Shown piece by piece: positions 7,589 through 17,110 of a stretch of 64,000 nucleotides of DNA; position 1 is the stretch's first letter, and each line of letters begins with the position of its first letter. Both the position numbers and the translations under genes were made by a program. This DNA is from Nonomuraea guangzhouensis (GTDB lineage Bacteria > Actinomycetota > Actinomycetes > Streptosporangiales > Streptosporangiaceae): assembly GCF_019396345.1 (NCBI RefSeq), contig NZ_JAHKRM010000033.1, positions 1-64,000 on the forward strand, written 5' to 3'. The notes under the pieces are model-generated. The model had not been told where the DNA came from, searched no databases, and saw only the letters and a list, made by a program, of their open reading frames with translations.

Positions 7589-9760
7589 TCACATGATCTC
7601 TCCTCGACTCGATCGCGACAGCGAGACTCCTGAAGAGGGCTGGGCCGTGACGAGCACCCGCACGTCCCAGGCGCCGAGGTCGAGCGCGGTGCCTGTGGGG
7701 ACGGAGGCGCCGTCCACGATGTCGGACAGGTCGGCCGGGACCTCCACGCGGGCGGGGTCCCAGCTCCAGTTGTGCACCACGTGGACGCGGCGCCCGTCCG
7801 AGGACGCCCCGGTCGTCGCGGTGACGGACGCGGGCAGGCCCTGCCAGCCGCTGACCGCGGCGGGCGCCAGCCAGACGGCGAGCATCCGGGCGAGGTCGCG
7901 TCCTGGAACCGTGCCCACGTAGGTGACGCGGCCCGCGCCGTGGCGGTGAGTCGTTACGGCCGGCCAGCGGCCGAAGTGCGGGTGGTCGTAGGTGGCGAGC
8001 ACGTCGGCATCGACGACGGTGAGGCCGTCGGCCCAGTACGTCGCCGTCGCGTTCCCTGGCAGGTCGAGCGGGCCGCCGGGCACGGCGCGGACGGGGAGGT
8101 CGCGCACGAGGTTGCTGAACTCGTCGTAGCGGACGCCCGCGGCGCCGACGAGACGTGCGGGTGCGGGCTCCCGCCGCGCCCGGGCCTCGTGGTCGGCGTA
8201 GCCGGTGCGCGGGCCGAGGACCAGGTGGCCGCCGGCCCGGGCGTAGGCTACCAGCCAGTCGATGGTCGCGTCGTCGACGACGTACAGGGCCGGCACGACC
8301 AGGACGGGGTGACGGCGGGCGGCCTCCTCGGGCGTCGCCTGGGCCCGCTCACTGCGGGGGTCGTGCAGTTGCCTGGCGTGGATGATCCGCACCTGGCGGC
8401 CGGCGTCGAAGGCGCCGCGGTAGAAGGGGTCGAAGATGCGGTGGTAGGCGGCGGCGTCCGGGCCGCCGTCGGCGGTGGGCAGCGGCGGGTACTTCTGCAT
8501 GAGCCACTTGCTCGGCAGCGAGTAGACCATCGTGAGGTCGGCGTCCGGTTCGAGCCCGGCGACGAGCGGACCGGCGGTTTCCAGCTCGGCCCCGAGGCGT
8601 GACAGTTCCTCGTATGTACGGCCTGGCAGATTGCTGTGGGGCAGGACCCCGCCCCAGTATGTCTCCGCGCCGAAGTTCAGTGTGTGCCACTGCCAGTACT
8701 CGATCATCCGGGCGCCGCGCGCGATGTGCGCCCACGCGGCCTGCCGCCACTGGCCGTCGTAGCCGGGGCGGTTGTCCCACGGGAAGCCGATGCTCTGGGC
8801 GTTGGTCTCGGTGACCAGGAACGGCTCCTGACGAGAGGAGAACATCCGGTCCGCGGTCTGGTACATCGACCACACCCCGGTGGTCACCCACCGTTGCTCG
8901 ACGTCGTCGCCGGTGCGGTCGGGGAGTTCCAGGGCGTCCTGCATGACGTAGTAGGGATTGCCCGCGGCGATGTCGAGGTGGTCGGTCATCTCGTCGTCCT
9001 CGACCCCGGGCCGGGTGTAGGAGATGCACGTCGTGACGAACTGACCAGGAGCGGCGTACTCGCGGACGAGCTCGGCCTGCCAGCCGATGAACTCGCTCAC
9101 CTGGAGGGCCTGGAACTCCCGCCAGGCGACGTCGTACTGCGGTTGGAGGTTGCCGTCCGGGCGCCACAGGTCGGCCCACGTCGACAGGCGGTGCGACCAG
9201 TAGACCAGGCCCCACTCCCGGTTGAGGGTCTCCACATCGCCGTATCGCTCGCGCAACCAGTCGACGAAGCGCTGGAAGACGCCGTGGTTGTGCAGAAGGT
9301 GCAAGCCTGGCTCGTTGTCCACCTGGAAGCCGATGACCGCCGGATGATCGGCGTACCGCCCGACGATCTTGCGGATCACCCGCTCGGCGTGGAACCGGAA
9401 ACCGGGATGGGTGAAGTCGGCCTCCTGCCGGGCGCCCCAGCCGATGCTCTGCCCGGTACCGTGCTCGCCGGCGATCTCCGGGTAGAGGCGGACCAGCCAC
9501 GGAGGCACCGCGTACGTCGGTGTGCCGAGGATGACCGAGATGCCGCGTTCGTGGGCACCGTCGAGGACCGGCTGGAGCCAGTCGAGATCGAACCTTCCAT
9601 TCTCCGGCTCCCAAGTGGACCAGACCGACTCCCCGACCCGGATGACGTTGAAGTGAGCGTCGGCCATCAGGTCGAGGTCGATCTTGAGTCGTTCCAGGGA
9701 CGGCTGGTACTCGTGATAGTAGGCAGCGCCGAAGAGGACGTGGGTGGGCCAGACTGCCAT
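7589..9760 (-). CDS. GH42 family beta-galactosidase
   Basis: The 723-residue glycosidase has the GH42 catalytic pair: acid/base Glu150 in the FQVDNEP segment and nucleophile Glu318 in the FLVTETN segment. The TIM barrel is followed by the trimerisation (Rossmann-like) domain and a small beta C-terminal domain, normal length for the family. No signal peptide is present, so it acts in the cytoplasm on imported galactosides. The ATG at 9760 has GGAGG 8 bases upstream; an ATG at 9793 that overlaps the permease stop is an alternative adding 11 residues. It is the last gene of the LacI-controlled sugar ABC operon. The exact sugar (beta-galactoside or galacto-oligosaccharide) is inferred. Confidence 0.9.
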   Translation of the reverse strand: MAVWPTHVLFGAAYYHEYQPSLERLKIDLDLMADAHFNVIRVGESVWSTWEPENGRFDLDWLQPVLDGAHERGISVILGTPTYAVPPWLVRLYPEIAGEHGTGQSIGWGARQEADFTHPGFRFHAERVIRKIVGRYADHPAVIGFQVDNEPGLHLLHNHGVFQRFVDWLRERYGDVETLNREWGLVYWSHRLSTWADLWRPDGNLQPQYDVAWREFQALQVSEFIGWQAELVREYAAPGQFVTTCISYTRPGVEDDEMTDHLDIAAGNPYYVMQDALELPDRTGDDVEQRWVTTGVWSMYQTADRMFSSRQEPFLVTETNAQSIGFPWDNRPGYDGQWRQAAWAHIARGARMIEYWQWHTLNFGAETYWGGVLPHSNLPGRTYEELSRLGAELETAGPLVAGLEPDADLTMVYSLPSKWLMQKYPPLPTADGGPDAAAYHRIFDPFYRGAFDAGRQVRIIHARQLHDPRSERAQATPEEAARRHPVLVVPALYVVDDATIDWLVAYARAGGHLVLGPRTGYADHEARARREPAPARLVGAAGVRYDEFSNLVRDLPVRAVPGGPLDLPGNATATYWADGLTVVDADVLATYDHPHFGRWPAVTTHRHGAGRVTYVGTVPGRDLARMLAVWLAPAAVSGWQGLPASVTATTGASSDGRRVHVVHNWSWDPARVEVPADLSDIVDGASVPTGTALDLGAWDVRVLVTAQPSSGVSLSRSSRGEIM

Positions 9761-9789
9761 GGGGCGAACCTCCGAGGGAGTGGGACGGG

Positions 9790-10698
9790 TCATTGCTTGA
9801 CGCCGCCGGTCGTCAGCCCGCTCTGCCAGTACCGCTGCAGCAGCAGGAAGGCCACGACGAGGGGGATGACCGAGAGCATGGATCCGGTCACGACGAGCGC
9901 GAGCATGTCGCTGTTCGCGCCGGCCCCGCCTCCGACGGCCTGAGATGCCCAGGAGGCGAGGCCGACTGTGACGGGGTACAGATTCGGGTCGTTGAGCATG
10001 ATGAGCGGAAGGAAATAGTTGTTCCAGGTCGTGACGAGCGTGAAGAGCACGACCGTCACCAGGCCCGGGGCAAGCAGCCTCATGGCGATCTGAAAGAAGA
10101 TCTTGGCTTCGCCCGCTCCGTCGATGCGGGCGGCCTCGAGAATGCTGTCCGGGATGGCGTCATGGGCGTAGATGCGCATGAGGTAGAGGCCGAAGGGACT
10201 GACGAGCGAGGGCAAGATGACGGCCCATGGGGTGTTGACCAACTCCACCTTCGCGAACAGCAGGTACGTCGGGATCGCCAGGGCGGTGGTCGGCACCATG
10301 ATGGCGCCGAGCACCAGGTTGAAGGCGGCGCGGTCACCACGGAAGCGGAACTTGGCGAACCCGTACCCGCCGGCGGCCGCCAGGAGCGCGGCGCCGAAGG
10401 CGCTGACGACGGCGTACACCACGGTGTTGAGCAGCCAGTGCGCGAAGATCCCGTCGTCGTGGGCGAAGGTCGAGCCGATGTTGGCCAGCAGCTGCGGGGT
10501 GCGCGAGAACCACAGCCCGAACGTCGTGAACAGGTCCTGAGTGCTCTTGGTCGAGGCGACGACCAGCCAGAACAGCGGCAGGAGGAAGTACGCCAGCGCG
10601 GCCAGCATGGCGATCGTCAGCGGCGCGCTGTGCCGCCGCCGGGTCGGCGACCGGCGCCGGGCCCGGCCCGCCGGGGCGCTCAAGGCTGTTGAGGTCAT
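9790..10698 (-). CDS. Sugar ABC transporter permease (MalG type)
   Basis: The 302-residue protein has six predicted membrane segments and the binding-protein-dependent permease EAA loop (EAARIDGAGEAKIFF), where the ATPase docks. It has the shorter MalG-type N-terminus. The ATG at 10698 sits in a 4-base overlap with the stop of the preceding permease and has GGAGG 5 bases upstream. It forms the membrane channel with the MalF-type partner and the lipoprotein encoded upstream. No ATPase gene is in the operon, so a shared MsiK-like ATPase elsewhere is likely, as in other actinomycetes. Confidence 0.92.
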   Translation of the reverse strand: MTSTALSAPAGRARRRSPTRRRHSAPLTIAMLAALAYFLLPLFWLVVASTKSTQDLFTTFGLWFSRTPQLLANIGSTFAHDDGIFAHWLLNTVVYAVVSAFGAALLAAAGGYGFAKFRFRGDRAAFNLVLGAIMVPTTALAIPTYLLFAKVELVNTPWAVILPSLVSPFGLYLMRIYAHDAIPDSILEAARIDGAGEAKIFFQIAMRLLAPGLVTVVLFTLVTTWNNYFLPLIMLNDPNLYPVTVGLASWASQAVGGGAGANSDMLALVVTGSMLSVIPLVVAFLLLQRYWQSGLTTGGVKQ

Positions 10699-11633
10699 GA
10701 GGTCCTCCAGCGGTTGGCGGTGAGCAGGACGGCGTAGGAGACGATCACGATGACCACCCCGAGGAGGAACGACACCGTGGCCGCGTAGTTGATCTGCTGG
10801 CTGGTGAAGGCCAGGGAGTAGGCGTAGAGGTTGGCGGTGTAGGCGCTGTCGATGACGTCCGGGGCCAGGCGCTGCAGCAGATTCGGCTCGTTGAACAGCT
10901 GGAAGCTGCCGATCACGGAGAACACCAGAGCCAGGAGGAGTGCCGGCCGCAGTGCGGGGAGTTTGACGCTCCAGGCGATCCGCCACGCGCCGGCCCCGTC
11001 CATCGCCGCCGCCTCGTAGAGGTCCTGGGGGATCGCCCGCAGGGCGGCGTACAGCAAGATCATGTTGTAGCCCACGAACTCCCAGGTCACGATGTTCGCC
11101 AGGCTCCCGAGCATCCAGCCGTCGCTGAGGAAGCGCGGCGCCGCCAGATTCAGCGCCTTGCTCAGCTGGGCGAAGGGGCCGTAGTCCGGCCCGTAGAGGT
11201 AGCCCCACATGAGCGAGGCGACGACGCTGGGGACGGCGTACGGGACGAATATGCCGAGCCGCACCACTCGCGCGAGCCACAGCAGCCCGCTGTCGAGCGC
11301 GAGCGCGAAGAGCAGCGCCAGCAGCAGCATCACGGGGACCTGGATCACGAAGAACACCGCGACGCGGAGAATCCCCTGGATGAGGTGCGGGTCCTGGACG
11401 GCGGTCACATAGTTCGCGAGCCCCACGAACGTCGTCCCGCCGATGAGCCGCTCCTGGAACAGGCTGAGATAGGCGGCGTAGCCAAGCGGAGTGAGGAAGA
11501 GCACCAGGAAGAGCACCAGAAACGGGGCGACGAACAACGGTCCTGCCGCCCGTCGCCGGGCACGACCGCGCCGGAGACGCATCGTCGCCGCTCGGTGCGG
11601 GTGCTCGCGGGAGGCCGCGGTCATAGCAGTCAT
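10695..11633 (-). CDS. Sugar ABC transporter permease (MalF type)
   Basis: The 312-residue CUT1-type permease has an Arg-rich cytoplasmic N-terminus, a first membrane segment rich in Phe/Leu near residues 33-55, and the EAA loop EAAAMDGAGAWRIAW near residue 210. The start ATG at 11633 has AAAGG 7 bases before it; a second ATG three codons later is possible. It overlaps the MalG-type gene by 4 bases and follows the solute-binding lipoprotein gene by about 60 bases. It is probably expressed as one unit with them and with the GH42 enzyme. Confidence 0.92.
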   Translation of the reverse strand: MTAMTAASREHPHRAATMRLRRGRARRRAAGPLFVAPFLVLFLVLFLTPLGYAAYLSLFQERLIGGTTFVGLANYVTAVQDPHLIQGILRVAVFFVIQVPVMLLLALLFALALDSGLLWLARVVRLGIFVPYAVPSVVASLMWGYLYGPDYGPFAQLSKALNLAAPRFLSDGWMLGSLANIVTWEFVGYNMILLYAALRAIPQDLYEAAAMDGAGAWRIAWSVKLPALRPALLLALVFSVIGSFQLFNEPNLLQRLAPDVIDSAYTANLYAYSLAFTSQQINYAATVSFLLGVVIVIVSYAVLLTANRWRTS

Positions 11634-11692
11634 CGTCGGGCCTTTCTACGGTGGTGACGGGCCCCGCACCGGCGCGCGGGACCCGGTGGCGG

Positions 11693-13090
11693 TCACTGGC
11701 CCTGGACGGTGAAGCCCTGGCTCTTGGCGAACGTGGTGATCCGCGTCTGCCACTGGTCAAGCGCGGCGGCGGCGTCGCTCTTGCCGGCGAGGGACTTGCC
11801 GACGGTCTCGGTCCAGTCCGTCACCACCTGGTCGAGGAACGGCGGCCACTGGAAGGTGGGCTTGACCGTGCCGCTGATGTCGGCGAACACCTGGTTGACC
11901 TGCTGACCGCCGTAGAAGGCAGGCTTCTCACCGACGTAGCTCCGGTCGGCGAGCAACGCCTTCGTCGCCGGGAAGAAGAACTGCTTGGTGGCGAACAGCT
12001 TGGCGCTCTCGGGATCGCTGTTGATGAACTGGGCGAACGTCGCCGCCGCGATCGGGTTCTTGGTCGTCTTGGTGACCGCGCTGGTCGAGCCACCCCAGTT
12101 GCCGGAGAGCGGGTTGGCCGGGTCCCACTGCGGCAGCGGGGCCGCCCGCCACTTGCCCGCGGTCGCCTTGGCCGCGCCGGAGAGGAAGAGCGGTCCCCAG
12201 GCCGCGGTGATCCAGGTGGCGTACTTGCCCTTGTTGAGCGCGGAGAACCAGGCATCGGTGAAGTCCGGCTCGACGCCGATGACGCCGTCCTTCGCGAGCC
12301 CGCCCCAGTACGTGGCGAGCTTCTTGGCGGTCTCGTCGTTGACCTTGATCGAGATGTCGCTCTTGTTAGCGCTAACATATGGCTGAGCCCCGGCCTGCCA
12401 GAGAAGGCCGTGCCACGCGGCGGCCTCGTTCGAGGCGAGATCGGTCAGGTAGATGTCCGGGTCGGCCGCGTGGAGCTTGCGCGCTGCGGCGGCGAACTCG
12501 TCCCAGGTCTTCGGCACCGCGATGCCGTGCTTGTCGAAGACGTCCTTCCGGTACAGCATGCCCATCGGGCCGGTGTCCTGCGGGATCGCCCAGACCTCCC
12601 CACCCGCGCCGCTGACCTGCCCCCACGTCCAGTCCACGAACTTGTCCCGCAACGCCGACGCCCCGTACGGCCGCAGGTCCAGCAGACTGTCGGTGATCGT
12701 GAACGTCGGGATGTACTGGTACTCCATCTGCACGACATCAGGTGCGCCGGTGCCCGCCTTGAGTGCCGTGCGGAGCTTGGTGTACTGCGGCACGCCCTGG
12801 CCGGCGTTGACCACCTTCACGTGGATCGCCGGATACTTCTTCTCGAAGAGCGCGACCTCCTGCTGGATGTCCGGGACCCAGGTCCAGAACGTCAGCTCGG
12901 TCGGAGTGGACATCGCCTTGTCGATCTCCGCCTGGCTCATGGCCGCGGCGGCGGAAGGGGCTGACGAAGCAGTGCCGCCACCGGCGCCGCTGCCGCCGCC
13001 GCACGCGGCCAGCGCCACGCACAGCGACATCGCTCCGGCCGTGGCGAGAACGAGCCGACGGCTGATCGGGGGGTGACTGGATGGAGGCAT
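11693..13090 (-). CDS. Extracellular sugar-binding lipoprotein of the ABC importer
   Basis: The 465-residue family 1 solute-binding protein has a lipoprotein signal ending in an ALAAC-G lipobox, followed by a Gly/Ser/Ala linker and the LTFWTW start of the mature domain. It is anchored outside the membrane and delivers sugar to the MalF/MalG permeases. The ATG at 13090 has GGGAG 7 bases upstream. The codons for residues Tyr-Val-Ser-Ala-Asn near residue 240 are AT-rich and form a perfect 14-bp LacI-type palindrome. It is the first structural gene after the LacI regulator. The ligand is probably a galactoside because of the GH42 partner; that is inference. Confidence 0.92.
   Translation of the reverse strand: MPPSSHPPISRRLVLATAGAMSLCVALAACGGGSGAGGGTASSAPSAAAAMSQAEIDKAMSTPTELTFWTWVPDIQQEVALFEKKYPAIHVKVVNAGQGVPQYTKLRTALKAGTGAPDVVQMEYQYIPTFTITDSLLDLRPYGASALRDKFVDWTWGQVSGAGGEVWAIPQDTGPMGMLYRKDVFDKHGIAVPKTWDEFAAAARKLHAADPDIYLTDLASNEAAAWHGLLWQAGAQPYVSANKSDISIKVNDETAKKLATYWGGLAKDGVIGVEPDFTDAWFSALNKGKYATWITAAWGPLFLSGAAKATAGKWRAAPLPQWDPANPLSGNWGGSTSAVTKTTKNPIAAATFAQFINSDPESAKLFATKQFFFPATKALLADRSYVGEKPAFYGGQQVNQVFADISGTVKPTFQWPPFLDQVVTDWTETVGKSLAGKSDAAAALDQWQTRITTFAKSQGFTVQGQ
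12364..12377. promoter_or_regulatory. LacI-family operator-like palindrome inside the sugar-binding protein gene
   Basis: TGTTAGCGCTAACA is a perfect 14-bp palindrome with the central GC step typical of LacI/GalR-family operators. It lies within the coding sequence and uses codons (GTT, GCT, flanking TAT) that are rare in this GC-rich DNA. It could be an internal operator for the adjacent LacI-type regulator. Binding is inferred from the sequence alone. Confidence 0.55.
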
Positions 13091-13193
13091 GGAGGAACTC
13101 CCGTCAATGGGGATGGCTGATCGGCGCGCCTGGCGACAGGCGGTGAAAGGGATGAGAAGGCGGACGTGGCCGGCCGGGCTGGGGGCTGATCGA

Positions 13194-13205
13194 CGCTGAT
13201 CAGCG
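13194..13205. promoter_or_regulatory. 12-bp palindrome at the lacI stop, upstream of the binding-protein gene
   Basis: CGCTGATCAGCG is a perfect palindrome overlapping the stop codon of the LacI-type gene, about 105 bases upstream of the binding-protein start. A partial direct copy (GCTGATCGACG) lies just beside it. It may be an operator for the importer operon or part of a weak hairpin. The 109-base gap here presumably holds the importer promoter. Confidence 0.35.
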
Positions 13206-14267
13206 AGAGGTCGCACGCCCACGTCCCGGGGTCGTCCGAGGCGGGGGCGCGGTCGAGGCGCGGACGACGAGCTCGACCGGGTGGTCGGCCGCCGGCGGCA
13301 GATCTTCGTGCGGCTGCTCGATGGCATGGACGAGGAGCTGGAGTCCCGCCGTCGCCACGGCGTCGAACGGCTGACGCACCGTGGTGAGAGGAGGGGTCAC
13401 GTACGCGGCGACGGGGATGTCGTCGAAACCGGCGACGCTGACGTCGTCCGGCACCCGGCGACCGGCTTCCATCAGCGCGCGGATCACGCCGATGGCCATG
13501 TCGTCGTTCGCGGCGAACACCGCGGTCACATCGTCGTCGGAGGCCAGCCGGCGGCCTGCCGCGTATCCGGACGCGGCCGACCAGTCACCCTCGACGACAG
13601 GCGGGCCGACGAGACCGCGGGCCGTCAGCGCCCCTCGCCACGCCCCGAGACGTTCCCTGGCGGCATACCAGCGCTGCGGACCGGCGACGTGATGGACGGT
13701 GGCGTGTCCCAGATCCAGCAGATGCTCGGTGGCCGCCCGGGCCAGTTCGTCGGAGCCGACACCCGCGGTCACCACGCGAGGGGCGGAGAAGGGCAGGGGA
13801 GCGCCTAAGACCAGAACGGGCACGTCGGCGCGGACGGGCTCCGCTCCCTCGTCTATCGGCTCGGAGATGACGATGCCGTCCACTCCCTGCTCCAGGAGGG
13901 ATTCCACGGCACCGGCGATGCCCGATGGGTCGCCCTCCACGGTGTTGACCACGCGCAGCGCGTAACCCGCGTCCCGGACGGCTCGCTCGATGCCCATGAG
14001 CAGCGAGGCGGGACCGTACAAGGCCGTCCCGAGCGACACCACGCCGATGGAACGACTCCGTCCGGAGGCGAGCGCACGAGCGGCGTTGTTCAGCCGGTAG
14101 CCGAGTTGTTCAGCGGCGGCGAGCACGCGCTGGCGCACCTCGGTGGAGACGTACTGCTCGTTGTTGAGGACCCTGGACACGGTCTTCTGCGAGACGCCCG
14201 CCAGGCGCGCCACGTCGACGCTTCGCGGCATGGAGGCGCTTCCGCCCCGCCTCACTTCTCGTGTCAC
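13200..14267 (-). CDS. LacI/GalR-family transcriptional regulator
   Basis: The 355-residue protein has an N-terminal LacI helix-turn-helix (VARLAGVSQKTVSRVLNN) with hinge helix and a periplasmic-binding-protein-like sensor domain (start near residue 72, IGVVSLG). The GTG at 14267 has GGAGG 8 bases upstream; an ATG at 14231 would remove 12 residues. It is encoded directly upstream of, and in line with, the sugar ABC importer and GH42 gene, so it probably represses them until a sugar binds. Two tandem palindromes upstream of its own start suggest autoregulation. Confidence 0.9.
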   Translation of the reverse strand: MTREVRRGGSASMPRSVDVARLAGVSQKTVSRVLNNEQYVSTEVRQRVLAAAEQLGYRLNNAARALASGRSRSIGVVSLGTALYGPASLLMGIERAVRDAGYALRVVNTVEGDPSGIAGAVESLLEQGVDGIVISEPIDEGAEPVRADVPVLVLGAPLPFSAPRVVTAGVGSDELARAATEHLLDLGHATVHHVAGPQRWYAARERLGAWRGALTARGLVGPPVVEGDWSAASGYAAGRRLASDDDVTAVFAANDDMAIGVIRALMEAGRRVPDDVSVAGFDDIPVAAYVTPPLTTVRQPFDAVATAGLQLLVHAIEQPHEDLPPAADHPVELVVRASTAPPPRTTPGRGRATSR

Positions 14268-14318
14268 GGCCTCTTCCTCCCTGCCGAAGCTGATCCTTAT
14301 CTATCGAGGTCAGCAGCG

Positions 14319-14346
14319 TGACTGCGCAGTCATGTCTGCGCAGTCA
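14319..14346. promoter_or_regulatory. Two tandem 14-bp operator palindromes upstream of the LacI-type gene
   Basis: TGACTGCGCAGTCA at 14319-14332 is a perfect palindrome. TGTCTGCGCAGTCA at 14333-14346 is the same site with one mismatched pair, directly abutting it. They lie about 52 bases upstream of the GTG at 14267. The central GCGC and 14-bp size match LacI-family operators, which fits autorepression. A weaker half site (TACGCAGG) follows at about 14351. Confidence 0.6.
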
Positions 14347-14467
14347 CATCTACGCAGGCCGGGAGGGCGCATGTCAAGAGTTCGCAACGCATCCGTAACC
14401 TGAGGCGTCTTCGGCGAAGATCCCAGGACCGCCGCAGTTCGCGCAGCTCACCGTGAATGACGGCAAC

Positions 14468-17086
14468 TCAGCTCCCCGCTCCGTGGAAGGTGACGTTCAG
14501 CTCGCCCTTGTCGACGTCGACCGTGATGGTCGAGCCTTCGGGGACGTCGCCGCTGAGCAGGGCGCGCCCGATCCGGGTCTCGACCTCGCGGGCGATGAAG
14601 CGGCGCAGCGGCCGGGCGCCATAGACCGGGTCGTAGCCCTGGTTGGCGATGAGCCGCCGCGCCTCGGCGGTGACCTCCAGGGTGAGACGCCGCTCGGCCA
14701 GCCGCTGGCGGATGTCGTCGAACATCAGCTCGACGATCTGTTCGATCTCGGCCTCGGTCAGCGGCTTGAACAGCACGATGTCGTCGACCCTGTTGAGGAA
14801 CTCCGGACGGAAGTGCCGGCGCAGCTCTCCCAGCACCCGCTCGCGCGCCTCGGGCTTGATCTCGCCGTCGGAGGTGACCCCGTCGAGCAGGTACTGCGAG
14901 CCGATGTTGGAGGTCATGATGATCACGGTGTTGCGGAAGTCGACCGTGCGGCCCTGCGCGTCGGTCAGCCGCCCGTCGTCGAGGACCTGCAGCAGCGTGT
15001 TGAACACGTCCGCGTGCGCCTTCTCGATCTCGTCGAACAGCACCACCGAGTACGGCTTGCGGCGCACCGCCTCGGTCAGCTGGCCGCCCTCCTCGTAGCC
15101 GATGTAGCCGGGCGGCGCGCCGACCAGGCGGCTGACCGTGTGCCGCTCCTGGTACTCGCTCATGTCGATGCGGATCATGTTGTCCTCGGTGTCGAACAGC
15201 GCGGCCGCGAGCGACTTGGCGAGCTCGGTCTTGCCGACTCCGGTCGGCCCGAGGAAGAGGAAGGATCCGATGGGGCGCCGGGGGTCCTTGATGCCGGATC
15301 GGGCGCGGATGACGGCGTCGGCGACCAGCCGCACGGCCTCCTCCTGGCCGATGACCCGTTCGTGCAGGATCTCGTCCAGCCTGAGCAGCTTGTCGCGCTC
15401 GGCTTCCTGCAGCCGGCTCACGGGGATGCCGGTCCAGCGCGAGACGATGGAGGCGATCTCCTCCTCGGTCACGACCTCGCGCAGCAGCCGGTGCCCGCTC
15501 TGCCGGCTGCCCAGCCGCTCCTCCTCGGCACGGAGCCGGCGTTCCAGTTCGGGGAGCCTGCCGTGGCGGAGTTCGGCGGCGCGGTTGAGGTCGTAGTCGC
15601 GTTCGGCCTGCTCCGCCTCCCGCCGTACGGTCTCCAGTTCCTGCCGCAGGGCCTGCACCTTGCGCAGGGCCGAGCGCTCGGCCTCCCACTGCGCCCGGGT
15701 GGCGCCGGCCTGGGCGCGCAGGTCGGCCAGCTCCTTGCGGAGATCGGTGAGGCGGGTCTGGCTCGCGGGGTCCTCCTCCTTGGCCAGCGCGGCCTCCTCG
15801 ATCTCCAGGCGCATCACCCGCCGGGTCAGCTCGTCGAGCTCGGCGGGCATGGAGTCGATCTCGGTACGGAGCATCGCGCACGCCTCGTCGACCAGGTCGA
15901 TGGCCTTGTCCGGCAGGAACCGGTCGGCGATGTAGCGGTGGCTCAGCTTCACCGCGGCGACGAGCGCGCTGTCCTGGATCTTCACGCCGTGGAAGATCTC
16001 CAGCCGCTCGCGCAGTCCGCGCAGGATCGAGATGGCGTCCTCGACGGAGGGCTCTTCGACGAGCACCGGCTGGAAGCGCCGCTCCAGTGCCGCGTCCTTC
16101 TCGATGTGCTGGCGGTACTCCTCGATCGTGGTCGCGCCGATCATGTGCAGTTCGCCACGCGCGAGCATCGGCTTGAGCATGTTGCCGGCGTCCATGGAGC
16201 CTTCGGCCGCCCCGGCGCCGACCACCGTGTGGAGCTCGTCGACGAACAGGATGATCCGGCCCTCCGCGCTCTTCACCTCGTTCAGCACCGCCTTGAGGCG
16301 TTCCTCGAACTCCCCCCGGTACTTGGCGCCGGCCACGAGTGCGCCCATGTCCAGGCTGAAGACGGTCTTGTCGCGCAGCCCCTCGGGGACGTCGCCGTGG
16401 GCGATCCGCTGGGCGAGCCCTTCGACGATGGCCGTCTTGCCGACACCGGGGTCACCGATCAGGACGGGGTTGTTCTTGGTCTTGCGGGAGAGGATCTGGA
16501 TCACGCGGCGGATCTCGGTGTCGCGGCCGATCACCGGGTCGAGTTTGTCCGCGCGGGCTTCGGCCACCAGGTCGCGCCCGTACTTCTCCAGCGCCTCGTA
16601 GGCCGCTTCGGGCATGGCGGAGGTGACCCGCTGGTTGCCCCGGATGGCGGTGAGCGCCTGGAGGAAGCGGTCCCTGGTGAGTCCCTGGCTGTGCAGCAGG
16701 CGGCCCGCCGGGGTCGCGCTGCCTTCCTCGATCAGGGCCAGCAGCAGGTGCTCGACGGAGACGTACTCGTCCTTGAGCCGCTTCGCCTCCCGGTCCGCGG
16801 TGTCGAGCAGCCGGGACAGCCGCTGGGTGACGAAGACCTGGCCGGGTGTGGCACCCGGCCCGCTGACCTTGGGGCGATGGGAGAGTTCGGCCTCCAGGTC
16901 GGCGCGCACGCTCTTCGGGTCGGCCCCGGCCATCTCCACCAGCCGGGGCGCGAGCCCCTCCGGTTGATCGAGCAGGGCCAGCAGGAGGTGCTCGGCGTCG
17001 ACCTCGGTGTGCCCGTGACGCAGGGCCTTGGTCTGCGCGTCGTGCAGGGCCTCCTGCGATTTCTGGGTCATCCGGTTCGGGTCCAC
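14468..17086 (-). CDS. clpB: ClpB disaggregase
   Basis: The 872-residue Hsp100 protein has the paired Clp-N repeats (residues about 1-150), a first AAA+ module with Walker A GDPGVGKT, a middle coiled-coil domain (about 405-525), and a second AAA+ module with GPTGVGKTELAKSLA and the Walker B LFDEIEKA. It has the full ClpB length and a middle domain, so it is not ClpC or ClpA. With DnaK it rescues aggregated proteins. The GTG at 17086 gives the usual family N-terminus (MDPNRMTQKSQEAL). It is the last gene of the dnaK-grpE-dnaJ-cbpM operon, 24 bases after the cbpM-like gene. Confidence 0.97.
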   Translation of the reverse strand: MDPNRMTQKSQEALHDAQTKALRHGHTEVDAEHLLLALLDQPEGLAPRLVEMAGADPKSVRADLEAELSHRPKVSGPGATPGQVFVTQRLSRLLDTADREAKRLKDEYVSVEHLLLALIEEGSATPAGRLLHSQGLTRDRFLQALTAIRGNQRVTSAMPEAAYEALEKYGRDLVAEARADKLDPVIGRDTEIRRVIQILSRKTKNNPVLIGDPGVGKTAIVEGLAQRIAHGDVPEGLRDKTVFSLDMGALVAGAKYRGEFEERLKAVLNEVKSAEGRIILFVDELHTVVGAGAAEGSMDAGNMLKPMLARGELHMIGATTIEEYRQHIEKDAALERRFQPVLVEEPSVEDAISILRGLRERLEIFHGVKIQDSALVAAVKLSHRYIADRFLPDKAIDLVDEACAMLRTEIDSMPAELDELTRRVMRLEIEEAALAKEEDPASQTRLTDLRKELADLRAQAGATRAQWEAERSALRKVQALRQELETVRREAEQAERDYDLNRAAELRHGRLPELERRLRAEEERLGSRQSGHRLLREVVTEEEIASIVSRWTGIPVSRLQEAERDKLLRLDEILHERVIGQEEAVRLVADAVIRARSGIKDPRRPIGSFLFLGPTGVGKTELAKSLAAALFDTEDNMIRIDMSEYQERHTVSRLVGAPPGYIGYEEGGQLTEAVRRKPYSVVLFDEIEKAHADVFNTLLQVLDDGRLTDAQGRTVDFRNTVIIMTSNIGSQYLLDGVTSDGEIKPEARERVLGELRRHFRPEFLNRVDDIVLFKPLTEAEIEQIVELMFDDIRQRLAERRLTLEVTAEARRLIANQGYDPVYGARPLRRFIAREVETRIGRALLSGDVPEGSTITVDVDKGELNVTFHGAGS

Positions 17087-17110
17087 TCCACTCTCCTCAA
17101 TGTCGTCCCC

